DNA of 64,000 bases. Source: Actinophytocola sp036378875 (GTDB lineage: Bacteria > Actinomycetota > Actinomycetes > Mycobacteriales > Pseudonocardiaceae). The notes under the pieces were generated by a model. That model worked only from the letters and a program-made list of their open reading frames with translations. It did no database searches and was not told the DNA's origin. The first letter of the stretch is position 1. Every line of letters begins with the position of its first letter. The position numbers and the translations under genes are program-made. Positions 1-8,256 of this stretch are shown piece after piece. Location of the stretch: contig NZ_DASUVO010000082.1 in NCBI RefSeq assembly GCF_036378875.1, forward strand, positions 1 to 64,000. The letters are read 5' to 3'.

Positions 1-2
1 AA

Positions 3-137
3 CTCGAAACCGACGTCCGCACATGGATCAACGAATGGAACACCGACCCCAAACCCTTCGTCTGGACCAAAACCGCCGACGAGATCCTCGAAACCCTCGC
101 GGCATACTGCGGCCTAATTAACGACTCGGGACACTAG
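3..137 (+). mobile_element. IS630-family transposase, C-terminal end
   Basis: The window opens inside an open frame whose last 44 codons end in CGLINDSGH and a TAG stop. This kind of ending, preceded by TADEILETLAAYC, is typical of the C-terminus of IS630/Tc1-mariner-type DDE transposases; the catalytic residues lie upstream, outside the window. The stop codon lies within CTAG (134-137). IS630 elements are known to target the TA of CTAG, so the stop may be formed by the duplicated target at the right end of the element. The element disrupts the next gene, whose reading frame continues directly behind CTAG. The transposase identity rests on the tail only. Confidence 0.7.
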
Positions 138-138
138 C

Positions 139-1146
139 GCCGCCGCGGCGGTCGTCGCGTTCCTGCTCCTGCTGGCCGGCCCGGCGCACGCCTCGCCGAT
201 CGGTCACATCATGATCGTGCCGGGTGACAGCAGCGACCTCGCCGCCATCCGGGTCCGCACCTCCGGCGGCTGTCCGGCACAGGCGGACGCCTACTACGCG
301 CGGGCTGTGGGTCACGGATTCCCCGCCGAGGGGCAGCTCGTCACGCCGAACACCTCCGCCGGGCTGTCCCACACCGCCGGGTTCGACGTCTACTTCGCAC
401 AGACCATGAAGGACTTCGCGGCGGACAACAACACCACGCTGTCCGGCCGCTACGACGTCACCGTCTACTGCGTCGACTCGTTCACCCTCACCAGCTACGG
501 CGAGTTCACCGGCGCGCTGGAGTTCACGACGCCGACGGCGTACTCCGCGCTCGGCGACGCGAAACCCACCGGCACGCCGCCTCCGCCGATCGGCGCGGGG
601 GAGCCGGTGCCGATCCCGAGTGGTGGTGGCGAGGTGCCGCCCGCGCCCGGCGCGTCGGGAGACGCGAACGCCGCCGCGCCGGGGCTGGGCCCTGGCGACT
701 CGCCAGAGGACGTCAACGTGCTCCCCATCCTGCTGGTCGCCGCGATCGTGTTCGGCGGGCTCGTCGTGGTGGCGGTCGTCCGGCGCTGGCGGCGCCGCTC
801 CATGGCCGCCGGCGCCATCACGCTGCTGCTCGCGGCGACGGCCGCGATCGTCGGCACTCCCACGGCCCGCCCCGCGGCGGCGGCGGAGGCCAGTCAGCCG
901 CAGATGACCATCGGCGTGGTGATCCCGACGACCACGCCGGCCACCACCGCCCCGACGACCGAGCCGCCGATGCCGACTGGACCGACCGGGGCGGAACCCA
1001 CCGGTGCGCCACCACCCGCCGCGAACGGCGGCTTGTCCTACACCGGCAGCCCGGTCGGCGTCCTGCTCGCCGCGGGACTCGCGCTGGTCGTGGCCGGCGC
1101 CGCCGTGACGATCGCGTTCCGCCGCCGACCGACCAACGTGCCATGA
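139..1146 (+). pseudogene. Secreted wall-anchored protein, 5' end removed by IS insertion
   Basis: The frame after the IS end reads AAAAVVAFLLLLAGPAHA, the hydrophobic core and cleavage site of a signal peptide, but there is no ATG or GTG before codon 211 and a TAA closes the frame at 115-117. The n-region and start have been lost. Starting at ATG 211 would give 311 residues without export signal. The mature part resembles the next gene (PSGSDLAAIRVRTSGGC-like opening, conserved cysteines, FDVYF and TMKD motifs). It has an internal transmembrane segment near 728-790, a Pro/Thr-rich stretch, and a C-terminal LSYTG-hydrophobic-RRR tail like a sortase signal. It overlaps the next frame at ATGA. 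Function is unknown; a surface protein of the Pst locus is the likely role. Confidence 0.6.
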
Positions 1147-1166
1147 CCCACGAAGGAAAGCTCGCG

Positions 1167-1919
1167 ATGCGCATCACCACACTGCTGACCGCGTTCACCA
1201 TCGCCGCCGCCACGTCGGTGCTCACCGTGACCGGCGCGGCCGCCGCGCCGCCGGCCGGCACCCTGGGCACGCTCACCGTGTCGCCGGCGTCCGGGTCGGA
1301 CATCGTGGCGATCCGGGTGACCACGTCTGCCGGCTGCTCGGCGGACTCCGACGCCTACAACGTGCTCGTGCGGGGTCCTGGCGCGTTCGCCGACGGCTAC
1401 CTGATCACCACCACGGGCGCGGCCGGGTTCTCGAAGACCGACCCGTTCGACATCTACTTCGGCGTCACCATGAAGGACGCGGCGACCGACCTCGGCACCA
1501 CGCTGGTGGCGGGGGAGTACCCGGTCGTGGCGCGCTGTGTCGACGAGTTCACCGGCGAGGTCAAGGGCACGTTCACCACGTCACTGACCTTCACCAGCCC
1601 GACCGCCTACCAGACCACTCCTGGCGGTGGCACGACGACGACCACCACCACGACCACGACGACCACCACGAGCGGATCGACCACAACGGACACCACGACG
1701 AGTGACACGACGAACACCACCGAGACCACCACGACGTCCGACCTGACGACCGACACCACCACCGGCCCACCCACCGAGCCTCTGGCGGGCTCGACGCCGA
1801 CCGCCGGACTGGCGCAGACCGGCGCACCGGTCGGCTGGCTGTTCATCGCCGGGCTGTTCCTGGTCGTGCTCGGCGTCATCTACGTACTCGCCAGCCAACG
1901 CCGGGCCAGAAGGCTGTGA
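1167..1919 (+). CDS. Thr-rich surface protein with LAQTG sorting signal
   Basis: This 250-residue exported protein starts at ATG 1167, behind GAAGGAAAG, rather than at ATG 1143, because the signal peptide (MRITTLLTAFTIAAATSV...AAAA) then begins properly. A globular domain of about 130 residues carries two or more conserved cysteines and the FDIYFGVTMKD motif shared with the truncated gene upstream. A low-complexity Thr stalk of about 60 residues follows (acc/acg repeats at 1628-1770). The end is LAQTG, a hydrophobic helix and RRARR, the layout of a class E sortase substrate (LAxTG). The next gene overlaps it at GTGA and encodes a sortase fold lacking catalytic residues, so who anchors this protein is open. 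Confidence 0.75.
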   Translation: MRITTLLTAFTIAAATSVLTVTGAAAAPPAGTLGTLTVSPASGSDIVAIRVTTSAGCSADSDAYNVLVRGPGAFADGYLITTTGAAGFSKTDPFDIYFGVTMKDAATDLGTTLVAGEYPVVARCVDEFTGEVKGTFTTSLTFTSPTAYQTTPGGGTTTTTTTTTTTTTSGSTTTDTTTSDTTNTTETTTTSDLTTDTTTGPPTEPLAGSTPTAGLAQTGAPVGWLFIAGLFLVVLGVIYVLASQRRARRL

Positions 1920-2836
1920 CCGCGACGATCGCGCCGCCCGAGCCCGAGACGTCCGTCGAGACGCCGGCACCGCCGGTGGACCGGCCGGACGACGTCGCCA
2001 TGCGGCTCGTCGGGCAGTGGATCGGGATCCTCGCCGTCGTGGGACTGTCCTTTCTGGTCCACATCGGACTGATCGGGGCGGTGCAGCACGAGCGGGACCA
2101 GGCCGCACTGCACGAGCAACTGCGTAGTGAGCTCGCCCTGGCCACCGCGCCGGTCGGCCCGACGGACGTCGACGGTCGACCGCTCGTCTCGGGCGATCCC
2201 GTGGCGCTGCTGGAGATCCCGAGCCTCGGCGTGGTCGAGGTGGTCGGCGAGGGCACGAGCGCCGGCGTGCTGATGTCCGGCCCGGGACACCGCCGGGACA
2301 CCGTGCTGCCGGGGCAGGCCGGGGTGAGCGTGATCGCCGGGCGCCGCGCGGCATACGGGGGACCGTTCGCCTCGATCGGCCTGCTGCGCGGCGGCGACCA
2401 GATCGTGGTGACCACCGGACAGGGCCGGCACGTCTACCGGGTGCTCGGCGTACGCAGGGCCGGTGACCCCCTGCCGGCCGCGCTCGCCGCGGGCAAGGGC
2501 CGGCTCACGCTGATGACGGCCGACGGCCCGCCTTTCCTGCCGACCGACGTCGTGCGCGTGGACGCCCAACTGATCACTCCGGCGCAGCAGGCGCCGGCAC
2601 GGCTGCCGTCCGACGCGCTGCCCGCCGCCGAGGAGACGCTGGCCACGGACTCCTCGGCGCTGGTCCCGTTGGTGCTCTGGGCACAGTTGCTGCTCGCCGC
2701 CGCGGTCGCCCTCGTGTGGGTGCGCCACCGGGTCGGCGGGTGGCAGTCGTGGGTGATCGGGCTGCCGGTGCTGATCGCCATCGGTGCACAGGTCGCCGAC
2801 CAGGCCGCCGCCGCACTGCTGCCGAACCTGTTGTGA
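1916..2836 (+). CDS. Class E sortase-like protein lacking catalytic His and Cys (pseudo-sortase 1)
   Basis: 306 residues from GTG 1916, coupled to the upstream surface-protein gene by a GTGA overlap. There is one N-terminal transmembrane helix (about 31-55) and a sortase domain with the class E landmarks LEIPSLG (99-105), GPGHRRDT (122-129), LPGQAGV, AYGGPF and LTLM. In active sortases the motif AGHR provides His and TLxTC provides Cys. Here they read AGRR (Arg143) and MTAD (Ala202), and the usual Arg site reads TDVVRV. A second C-terminal hydrophobic segment (about 245-265) is present, so the protein probably spans the membrane twice. By family knowledge it should be unable to transpeptidate. 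It may act as a scaffold or binding module for LAxTG tails. Confidence 0.75.
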   Translation: MTATIAPPEPETSVETPAPPVDRPDDVAMRLVGQWIGILAVVGLSFLVHIGLIGAVQHERDQAALHEQLRSELALATAPVGPTDVDGRPLVSGDPVALLEIPSLGVVEVVGEGTSAGVLMSGPGHRRDTVLPGQAGVSVIAGRRAAYGGPFASIGLLRGGDQIVVTTGQGRHVYRVLGVRRAGDPLPAALAAGKGRLTLMTADGPPFLPTDVVRVDAQLITPAQQAPARLPSDALPAAEETLATDSSALVPLVLWAQLLLAAAVALVWVRHRVGGWQSWVIGLPVLIAIGAQVADQAAAALLPNLL

Positions 2837-2852
2837 GCGAAGGGAAATCACC

Positions 2853-3650
2853 ATGACCGCGACCTTGTTGGAGACACCGGGAGCAATGGAGGCCAGGAGC
2901 GTCTCCGCCTGGTTCGGTGAGCGCAAGGTGTTGGACCAGGTGTCGCTGGAGATACCGTCCGGTTCGGTGACCGCGCTGATCGGTCCGTCCGGCTGCGGCA
3001 AGTCGACGTTCCTGCGGATCCTCAACCGCATGCACGAACTGGTGCCCGGCGCCAGCCTCGCCGGTGAGGTCCGACTGTCCGGATCGGACATCTACGCCCC
3101 TGGCTGGAAGCTGACCGACGCCCGGCGTGCCATCGGCATGGTGTTCCAGAAACCCAACCCGTTCCCCGCGATGTCCATTTACGACAACGTGACCGCGGGT
3201 CTGAAACTCACCGCCACCAAGGTGTCCCGAGGCGACCGCGACGGTCTGGTCGAGGAGTGCCTGACCAAGGCCGGCCTGTGGACCGAGGTCCGCGACCGGT
3301 TGCGCCAGCCCGGCGGCGCGCTGTCCGGCGGCCAGCAACAGCGGCTGTGCATTGCCCGGGCGCTGGCCGTGCGTCCGAAGGTGTTGTTGATGGACGAGCC
3401 GTGCTCGGCGCTGGACCCGAGCTCAACTCGCCGCGTCGAGGAGACCATCGCCGAGCTGTCCCGTCAGGTCACCATCGTGATCGTCACGCATAACATGCAG
3501 CAGGCGGCCAGAGTGTCGCAGCAGTGCGCCTTCTTCCTGGCCGAGCAGGGCACCCCCGGCGCGATCGTCGAGCAGGGCGCCACCGTGCGGATCTTCGACG
3601 CCCCGGTCGACCAGCGCACCGCCGACTACGTACAGGGCCGGTTCGGCTGA
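2853..3650 (+). CDS. pstB: Phosphate-type ABC transporter ATP-binding protein
   Basis: 265 residues; ATG 2853 is preceded by GAAGGGAA. Walker A GPSGCGKS (44-51), Q-loop VFQKPNPFP, signature LSGGQQQRLCIARAL, Walker B VLLMDEPCSALDP and the switch THNMQQAARVSQ are all intact. The RVSQQCAFFLA.GTPG tail is typical of PstB. It hydrolyses ATP to power import through PstC/PstA at the membrane. A near-identical paralogue lies at 16588-17415 in the same locus although only one PstC/PstA pair is present, so the two may be differentially regulated or one may serve the unusual PstS variants. It follows pseudo-sortase 1 by 16 bases and is probably co-transcribed with it. Confidence 0.93.
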   Translation: MTATLLETPGAMEARSVSAWFGERKVLDQVSLEIPSGSVTALIGPSGCGKSTFLRILNRMHELVPGASLAGEVRLSGSDIYAPGWKLTDARRAIGMVFQKPNPFPAMSIYDNVTAGLKLTATKVSRGDRDGLVEECLTKAGLWTEVRDRLRQPGGALSGGQQQRLCIARALAVRPKVLLMDEPCSALDPSSTRRVEETIAELSRQVTIVIVTHNMQQAARVSQQCAFFLAEQGTPGAIVEQGATVRIFDAPVDQRTADYVQGRFG

Positions 3651-3654
3651 GTGT

Positions 3655-3687
3655 CGTCACTGACCGGTCGCTGAACCCGCGGTTAAC
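3655..3687 (-). promoter_or_regulatory. Candidate Pho box (PhoP site), three 11-nt units
   Basis: Read on the minus strand, this stretch is three consecutive 11-nt units starting GTTAACC, GTTCAGC and GGTCAGT. The 11-nt period and the GTTCA/GGTCA core match actinomycete PhoP boxes. It lies between pstB and the PstS-fusion gene. Binding is inferred from pattern only. Confidence 0.5.
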
Positions 3688-3761
3688 ATCTGGATTTCCC
3701 GTGCCGCCACAGCGTGATCCACTTCTACGCTGGATGTCTACGGCACGGGAGGGCGGCGCTG

Positions 3762-5483
3762 TTGGGCTTCATCGGCGACCTGCTGTACCGCCTCCTGGAG
3801 AGCTTCTCCGGTGAGAACCCGCTCGTCGCGGCCATCGCGGCGACGGTGGCGCTGGCCGCGATCGTGACCCCGTTCGTGCAGCGGTACGCCTCGCGTCGCA
3901 AGCGGGTCCTCTACCGGGTCCAGAGCGACTCGAAGATCGGGCTCGACGTGGACCTCGACGGCGACCAGCCACTGTACGCGGATCCGTATCTCGCCGACGT
4001 GTCCACCATGTTCAAAGGGCTCAGCTCCGTCGTGATCCGGATCCGCAACACCGGTGGCGACGTGTCGGTCGGCGATCTCGGTGAGCCGGTCGAGTTCGTC
4101 TTCGCCGACCGGGTGATCTGGAACGACAGGGTCTCCGATCCGAGCCACCGCGCCGACGACGACGATCGCAGGAAGTTGGCCGACGGGTTGGAGTTCTTCT
4201 CCACCGATCCCGTGTCGCCGGCGGCGCGACCCAGCACGCGGCCCGCCACACTGCCCGAGGTCCGCCGCACTCTCCCGCAACGGCTGCGGGACGCGTTCCG
4301 CCCGGTGCCCACCGGTTCGGCGCCGGTCGCCGAACCGGAACCCGAGTCCCCGCCGCCGGTGTGGCACGGCATCCGGCTCAAGCCGTCGCTGCACCTGAAG
4401 GCCCGCGAGAGGTTCAAGCTGATCGTGGTGCTCAGCGAACCGGCCGGAAAGCGCGCGGGCCACGTCAGCAAGGGCGTGAGCGGACCGGTCGGCCACAAGC
4501 GGATCAAGGACGAGCGGAACGTGCGCCGCGCGCTGTGGCCGCTGGTCACGGCCGCCTTCGGCGTGCTACTGGCCGGCCTGTGGATCGCCGCCGTCGTGAT
4601 CCTCCCGATCGACACCCCGGGCCCAGCCGTCGACTGTGCCGAGGGCCGGCTGACGATCGTCGGCTCCACCGCGTTCGCCCCGACCATGAAGGACATCGCG
4701 GAGGAGTACACCGCCGCCTGCGGAACCGAGATCACCGTGGCACCGGACGGCAGCGCCGAAGGCGTGCGTCAGGTGGCCGGTGTCGAGCCGGCACACCAGG
4801 CCGAGCTGGCGGCGATGTCGGACGGCAGATCCGGCGAGGCCACCCAGGACATGACGGCACGACCGATAGCGGTGATCGTCTACACCGTGATCGTCAACGA
4901 GGCCGTTGGCGTTGACCAGCTGACCGTCAGGCAGGTCCAGGACATCTACGCCGGTCGCTACCAGGACTGGAACCAACTGCGTGCCGGCCCGTCGATGCCG
5001 ATCCGCGTCGTCGGCCGCGGTGGCGAGTCCGGCTCACGGCGCACGTTCGAGCAGACCATGCTCGACGGCGCGTCGCAGGGCGAGCTCACCTCCGACTCCT
5101 GCGAAACCGCCGACCGCGTGGTCGGCGCTCCGGTGATCCGGTGTGAACGGAACTCGGAGGAGGGCGTCGTGGACGAGGTCGCGGCCACTCCCGGCGCGAT
5201 CGGCTACGTGGACCTGGCCTCCGCCAACCAGACGACCCGCGACCACCTCCCGGTCACCGTGCAGAAACTGGACGGCCAGTATCCGGACGTCAGCTCCGCG
5301 GCCGCCGGCTACCCGTTCTGGACGATCGAGTACCTCTACACCAAGGGCAGCCCGGAAGAGGACACCGTCCTCCAGTCGCTGATCGCCTACCTACGCACGA
5401 AAACGGTGTACGCGGAGCTGGTGGAGGCCGGCTACACCCCGTGCGTGACCACGGACGGCCAGACCTATCTCCTGTGTAGGTAA
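3762..5483 (+). CDS. Membrane-anchored PstS-like substrate-binding fusion protein
   Basis: 573 residues if started at TTG 3762, which has GGGAGGG eight bases upstream; GTG 3714 is an alternative lacking such a site. An N-terminal hydrophobic helix (LVAAIAATVALAAIVTPF) is followed by about 200 residues of unrecognised, charged, Pro-rich sequence, a second transmembrane helix (LVTAAFGVLLAGLWIAAVVIL), then a PstS/type II periplasmic-binding fold: IVGSTAFAPTMKDIAEEYT, PIAVIVYTVIVNE, the VRQVQDIYAGRYQDWNQL motif and GRGGESGSRRTFE, which matches the phosphate-contact loop of PstS. The topology places the binding domain outside the membrane and the middle domain inside, which suggests a sensor or a tethered receptor rather than a free binding protein. 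Function beyond phosphate-type ligand binding is not known. Confidence 0.75.
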   Translation: MGFIGDLLYRLLESFSGENPLVAAIAATVALAAIVTPFVQRYASRRKRVLYRVQSDSKIGLDVDLDGDQPLYADPYLADVSTMFKGLSSVVIRIRNTGGDVSVGDLGEPVEFVFADRVIWNDRVSDPSHRADDDDRRKLADGLEFFSTDPVSPAARPSTRPATLPEVRRTLPQRLRDAFRPVPTGSAPVAEPEPESPPPVWHGIRLKPSLHLKARERFKLIVVLSEPAGKRAGHVSKGVSGPVGHKRIKDERNVRRALWPLVTAAFGVLLAGLWIAAVVILPIDTPGPAVDCAEGRLTIVGSTAFAPTMKDIAEEYTAACGTEITVAPDGSAEGVRQVAGVEPAHQAELAAMSDGRSGEATQDMTARPIAVIVYTVIVNEAVGVDQLTVRQVQDIYAGRYQDWNQLRAGPSMPIRVVGRGGESGSRRTFEQTMLDGASQGELTSDSCETADRVVGAPVIRCERNSEEGVVDEVAATPGAIGYVDLASANQTTRDHLPVTVQKLDGQYPDVSSAAAGYPFWTIEYLYTKGSPEEDTVLQSLIAYLRTKTVYAELVEAGYTPCVTTDGQTYLLCR

Positions 5484-5523
5484 CGTCCTGACGGAACGTG
5501 ATTTCCTGTTCCGTGTGTCCCTG

Positions 5524-5556
5524 GTTAACCCGAGCGCCGTGTCTCGTTAAACGCGA
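5524..5556 (+). promoter_or_regulatory. Weak Pho-box-like repeat
   Basis: GTTAACC at 5524 and GTTAAAC at 5546 are spaced 22 bases, two 11-nt turns, with a degenerate middle unit. It lies 100 bases before the DUF1508-like gene. This is weaker than the 3655 and 6072 sites. Confidence 0.3.
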
Positions 5557-5657
5557 AATCGCCCCAGGTTGCCCTTCACCGCGATGAACCATAGGTGGGA
5601 AGGAAACCATCGCCACCTCACGTCGCGTTTTCTTCCCCCCTTGGCTGATGGGAGGAC

Positions 5658-6050
5658 ATGTTGGCGTCGCGGTTCAGGTTCCGCCGATTATCGGACGGCG
5701 GCTTCGGGTGGATGCTGCTCGGCGGTAACAACCGGCTGATCGGTATCGCCCCGGCAGGTGCGCCGACCGTGGGGCGTGCGGTGCTCGGTGCGGAGCGGGC
5801 GCGGGCGGTGGCGGGGACGGCGGAGGTCACCTACACCGTGGCCGTGGATCGGTTGTGGCACTGGCGAATGCACGACGGCGGGGAGCACATCGCGATGTCG
5901 GCGTCCGGGTTCGCGCGGCGGCTCGACGCGCAGCGTGCCGTCGGTCGGTTCGTCCGCGCCGCGACCGCCGCACAGGTGCAGCTCGGCGTTGTGGCGATGC
6001 CGCACCGGGTCCGGCAGCGGCCGGGACCGTCGCGGACCGGCACCCTGTGA
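5658..6050 (+). CDS. Small protein with two DUF1508 (UPF0339)-like repeats
   Basis: 130 residues, ATG 5658 behind GGGAGGA. Two halves look alike: FRFRRLSDGGFGWMLLGGNNRLIGIAP (residues about 5-31) and a second unit, VAVDRLWHWRMHDGGEHI followed by AMSASGF (about 62-87). Each has the aromatic/W-R-L pattern followed by an N/G turn and I-A-x-S seen in DUF1508 repeats, whose function is unknown. The first half ends with basic residues. The gene sits alone between the PstS fusion and pstC. The assignment rests on pattern, not on a profile hit; the second repeat is the stronger match. Confidence 0.5.
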   Translation: MLASRFRFRRLSDGGFGWMLLGGNNRLIGIAPAGAPTVGRAVLGAERARAVAGTAEVTYTVAVDRLWHWRMHDGGEHIAMSASGFARRLDAQRAVGRFVRAATAAQVQLGVVAMPHRVRQRPGPSRTGTL

Positions 6051-6071
6051 CCGCAAGCTCGGTGCGCACGC

Positions 6072-6104
6072 GTTCGTTCCTCGTTCACCGCGTGGCTCTT
6101 GTCC
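6072..6104 (+). promoter_or_regulatory. Candidate Pho box upstream of pstC
   Basis: Three adjoining 11-nt units begin GTTCGTT (6072), GTTCACC (6083) and GGCTCTT (6094). The middle unit is a near-perfect actinomycete PhoP half-site. The array ends 59 bases before the chosen pstC start, a usual promoter distance. Regulation by PhoR-PhoP is inferred. Confidence 0.6.
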
Positions 6105-6162
6105 GTCCACTCGGACCGTCTTGGCTGACGCCGCAATGGAAAACCGCGTCGGAAAGGCGTTC

Positions 6163-7152
6163 GTGACTACCGTCGACAACGACCGGCCGCGTCGGCTGCG
6201 CGTCGGCCGGACCCTCGGCGACCGCGTCTTCCGCGGTACGGCACGGGGTTTCGGAGTAACGGTGCTCGCCGTCATGGGCGGCATCGGCGTCTTCCTCACC
6301 ATCGAGGCGATCCCGGCGTTCCGCGAGTTCGGCTGGGACTTCTTCACCACCGCCGAGTGGAACCCGGAGAACGGGGTCCTCGGCCTTGCCGCCGTGCTGG
6401 TCGGCACGCTGACGGTCGCGGTCGTGTCGATGGTCATCGCCTTTCCGTTGGCGCTGGGCACCGCGCTGTACATCTCGCAGTACGCGGCGCCGAAGGCGAA
6501 GCGGTGGCTGATCGCGATGGTCGACCTGATGGCGTCGGTGCCGAGCGTCATCTACGGGCTCGTCGGCGCGTACCTGCTGCAGCCGGAGATGGTGTACGTC
6601 TCCCGTTGGCTGCACGACATGTTCGGGTGGATCCCCGTCTTCCGGGTCGACACCGACCCGGACGCGGCGGTTTTCGCGCAGTCGCGGTACACCGCGTCGG
6701 CGCTGATCGCCGCGATCGTGGTCGCGATGATGGTGCTGCCGTACGCGTGCATGGTGATGCGTGAGGTGTTCGACCAGGCGCCGCAAGGTGAACGCGAGGC
6801 CGCGTACGCGCTCGGCTCGACCCGGTGGGGCATGGTCCGCGCGGTCGTGTTGCCGTTCGGCCGGGGCGGGATCATCGGCGGCACGATGCTCGCGCTCGGC
6901 AGGGCGCTCGGTGAGACCATCGCCGTGGTGCTGATCATCGCGCCGCTGTTCGAGGTCAAGGTGCGGATCCTGGAGAACGGCACGATCACCGTGCCCTCGC
7001 TGATCGCCACCCGTTACGGCGAGTCGGTGGGCATCCAGCTCGCCGGGCTGCTCGCGGCCGGCCTCGTGCTGTTCGTGATCACCCTCATCACCAACAGCAT
7101 CGCGGCGGTCATCGTCACCCGCAGCCGCAGCGGCGCCTCGACGGAGATCTGA
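6163..7152 (+). CDS. pstC: Phosphate ABC transporter permease PstC
   Basis: 329 residues from GTG 6163, which has GGAAAGG five bases upstream; an in-frame ATG at 6136 has no ribosome site. It is a membrane protein with about six helices: an N-terminal helix, then the binding-protein-dependent permease core with GLAAVLVGTLTVAVVSMVIAF, the SVPSVIYGL motif, and the EAA loop (EREAAYALGSTRWGMVRAVVLP...IIGGTMLALGRALGETIAV) that contacts PstB. Length and motifs are normal for PstC. It overlaps pstA at ATGA, so the two are coupled. It imports inorganic phosphate across the cytoplasmic membrane together with PstA and PstB. Confidence 0.93.
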   Translation: MTTVDNDRPRRLRVGRTLGDRVFRGTARGFGVTVLAVMGGIGVFLTIEAIPAFREFGWDFFTTAEWNPENGVLGLAAVLVGTLTVAVVSMVIAFPLALGTALYISQYAAPKAKRWLIAMVDLMASVPSVIYGLVGAYLLQPEMVYVSRWLHDMFGWIPVFRVDTDPDAAVFAQSRYTASALIAAIVVAMMVLPYACMVMREVFDQAPQGEREAAYALGSTRWGMVRAVVLPFGRGGIIGGTMLALGRALGETIAVVLIIAPLFEVKVRILENGTITVPSLIATRYGESVGIQLAGLLAAGLVLFVITLITNSIAAVIVTRSRSGASTEI

Positions 7153-8234
7153 TGACCGCCACCCTCACTCCACAACGGACAGAAGCACCCGAGGCGCCGG
7201 AGGTCCGGCGAGATCTGCGGGGCCGTACGGTCGACGACCGGGTCGCTCCGCTCGGCGCGGCTCTCGGCGCGCTCGGCCTGGTTTCCCTTGTGTACGACCG
7301 GTTGTTGCCGCTGTCCGGCACGCTCGGCTTCCTCATCTGTTGGTACCTCACGTTCGTCGTGATGTACGCGCTCGTGTCGTGGTACCGCCATCCGGCGCCC
7401 GCGGTGGCGGACCGGGTCGCCGGCGTGCTGATCAGGACGAGCGCCCTGGTCGTCGGTGGCGCGCTCGCGACGGTGATCGTGTACGTGTTCATCCGCGGCT
7501 TCCCGGCCCTGCGGCACCTCAACATCGTCACCGACGACCTCACCGCCGGCCCGCAGGACCCGCTCACGACGGGCGGCGTGCTGCACGGCATCGTCGGCAC
7601 GGCGATACAGATCGGCATCGCCATCTCGATCACCCTGCCGTTGGGTGTCGGCTGCGCGGTGTTCATGACCGAGGTCGGCGGCAAGCTCGCGCGGATCGTC
7701 CGCACGGTCGTGGAGGCCATGACCGCGCTGCCGTCGATCGTGTGCGGCCTGTTCGTCTACATCGCGTTCCTGCTCGCGTTCGACGTGCAGCGCAACGGTT
7801 TCGCGGCATCGCTCGCGATCAGCGTGATGATGCTGCCGATCATCGCGCGGTCCGCGGAGGTCGTGCTGCGCGTCGTCCCCAATGGACTGCGGGAGGCGAG
7901 CCTCGCGCTCGGCGCGTCGCAGTGGCAGACGGTCCGCAAGGTCGTGCTGCCCACCGCACGACCGGCGCTCGCGACCGCCATGGTGCTCGGCGTCGCCCGC
8001 GGCATCGGTGAGACCTCGCCGGTGCTGATCACCGCCGGGTACACGACCTTCCTGAACGCCAACCCGTTCGAGGGGCCGATGGTGTCGCTGCCCCTGTTCG
8101 CCTACACACTCGCGCGCTCGCCGGAGCCGCTGTTCCAGACCAGGGCGTTCGGCGCCGCGGCGGTGCTGATGGTGCTCGTGCTGCTGGTGTTCCTGATCGC
8201 ACGGATGGCCGCCGCGCAGCGGCGCGACCGGTAG
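7152..8234 (+). CDS. pstA: Phosphate ABC transporter permease PstA
   Basis: 360 residues, ATG 7152 overlapping the pstC stop. Three helices precede the permease core, giving a longer N-terminus than a minimal PstA. The core shows GGVLHGIVGTAIQIGIAISI, the MTALPSIVCGLF motif and the EAA loop REASLALGASQWQTVRKVVLPTA...GIGETSPVLITAG. The ending FQTRAFGAAAVLMVLVL is typical of PstA. It forms the translocation pore with PstC. The gene is followed by the PstS gene after 22 bases within one operon. Confidence 0.93.
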   Translation: MTATLTPQRTEAPEAPEVRRDLRGRTVDDRVAPLGAALGALGLVSLVYDRLLPLSGTLGFLICWYLTFVVMYALVSWYRHPAPAVADRVAGVLIRTSALVVGGALATVIVYVFIRGFPALRHLNIVTDDLTAGPQDPLTTGGVLHGIVGTAIQIGIAISITLPLGVGCAVFMTEVGGKLARIVRTVVEAMTALPSIVCGLFVYIAFLLAFDVQRNGFAASLAISVMMLPIIARSAEVVLRVVPNGLREASLALGASQWQTVRKVVLPTARPALATAMVLGVARGIGETSPVLITAGYTTFLNANPFEGPMVSLPLFAYTLARSPEPLFQTRAFGAAAVLMVLVLLVFLIARMAAAQRRDR

Positions 8235-8256
8235 AAACCCAAGAGGGAGAAGGACA

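Noticed and set aside
1621..1790. Short repeats of ACC/ACG resembling a CRISPR or satellite array
   Set aside because: They are codons of the Thr-rich stalk of the LAQTG protein, in frame and without spacers; the same holds for 16262-16440.
5758..6162. Open frame extending pstC upstream to 5758
   Set aside because: It overlaps the DUF1508-like gene and the Pho box and has no membrane or PstC-like sequence; the start at 6163 has the ribosome site.
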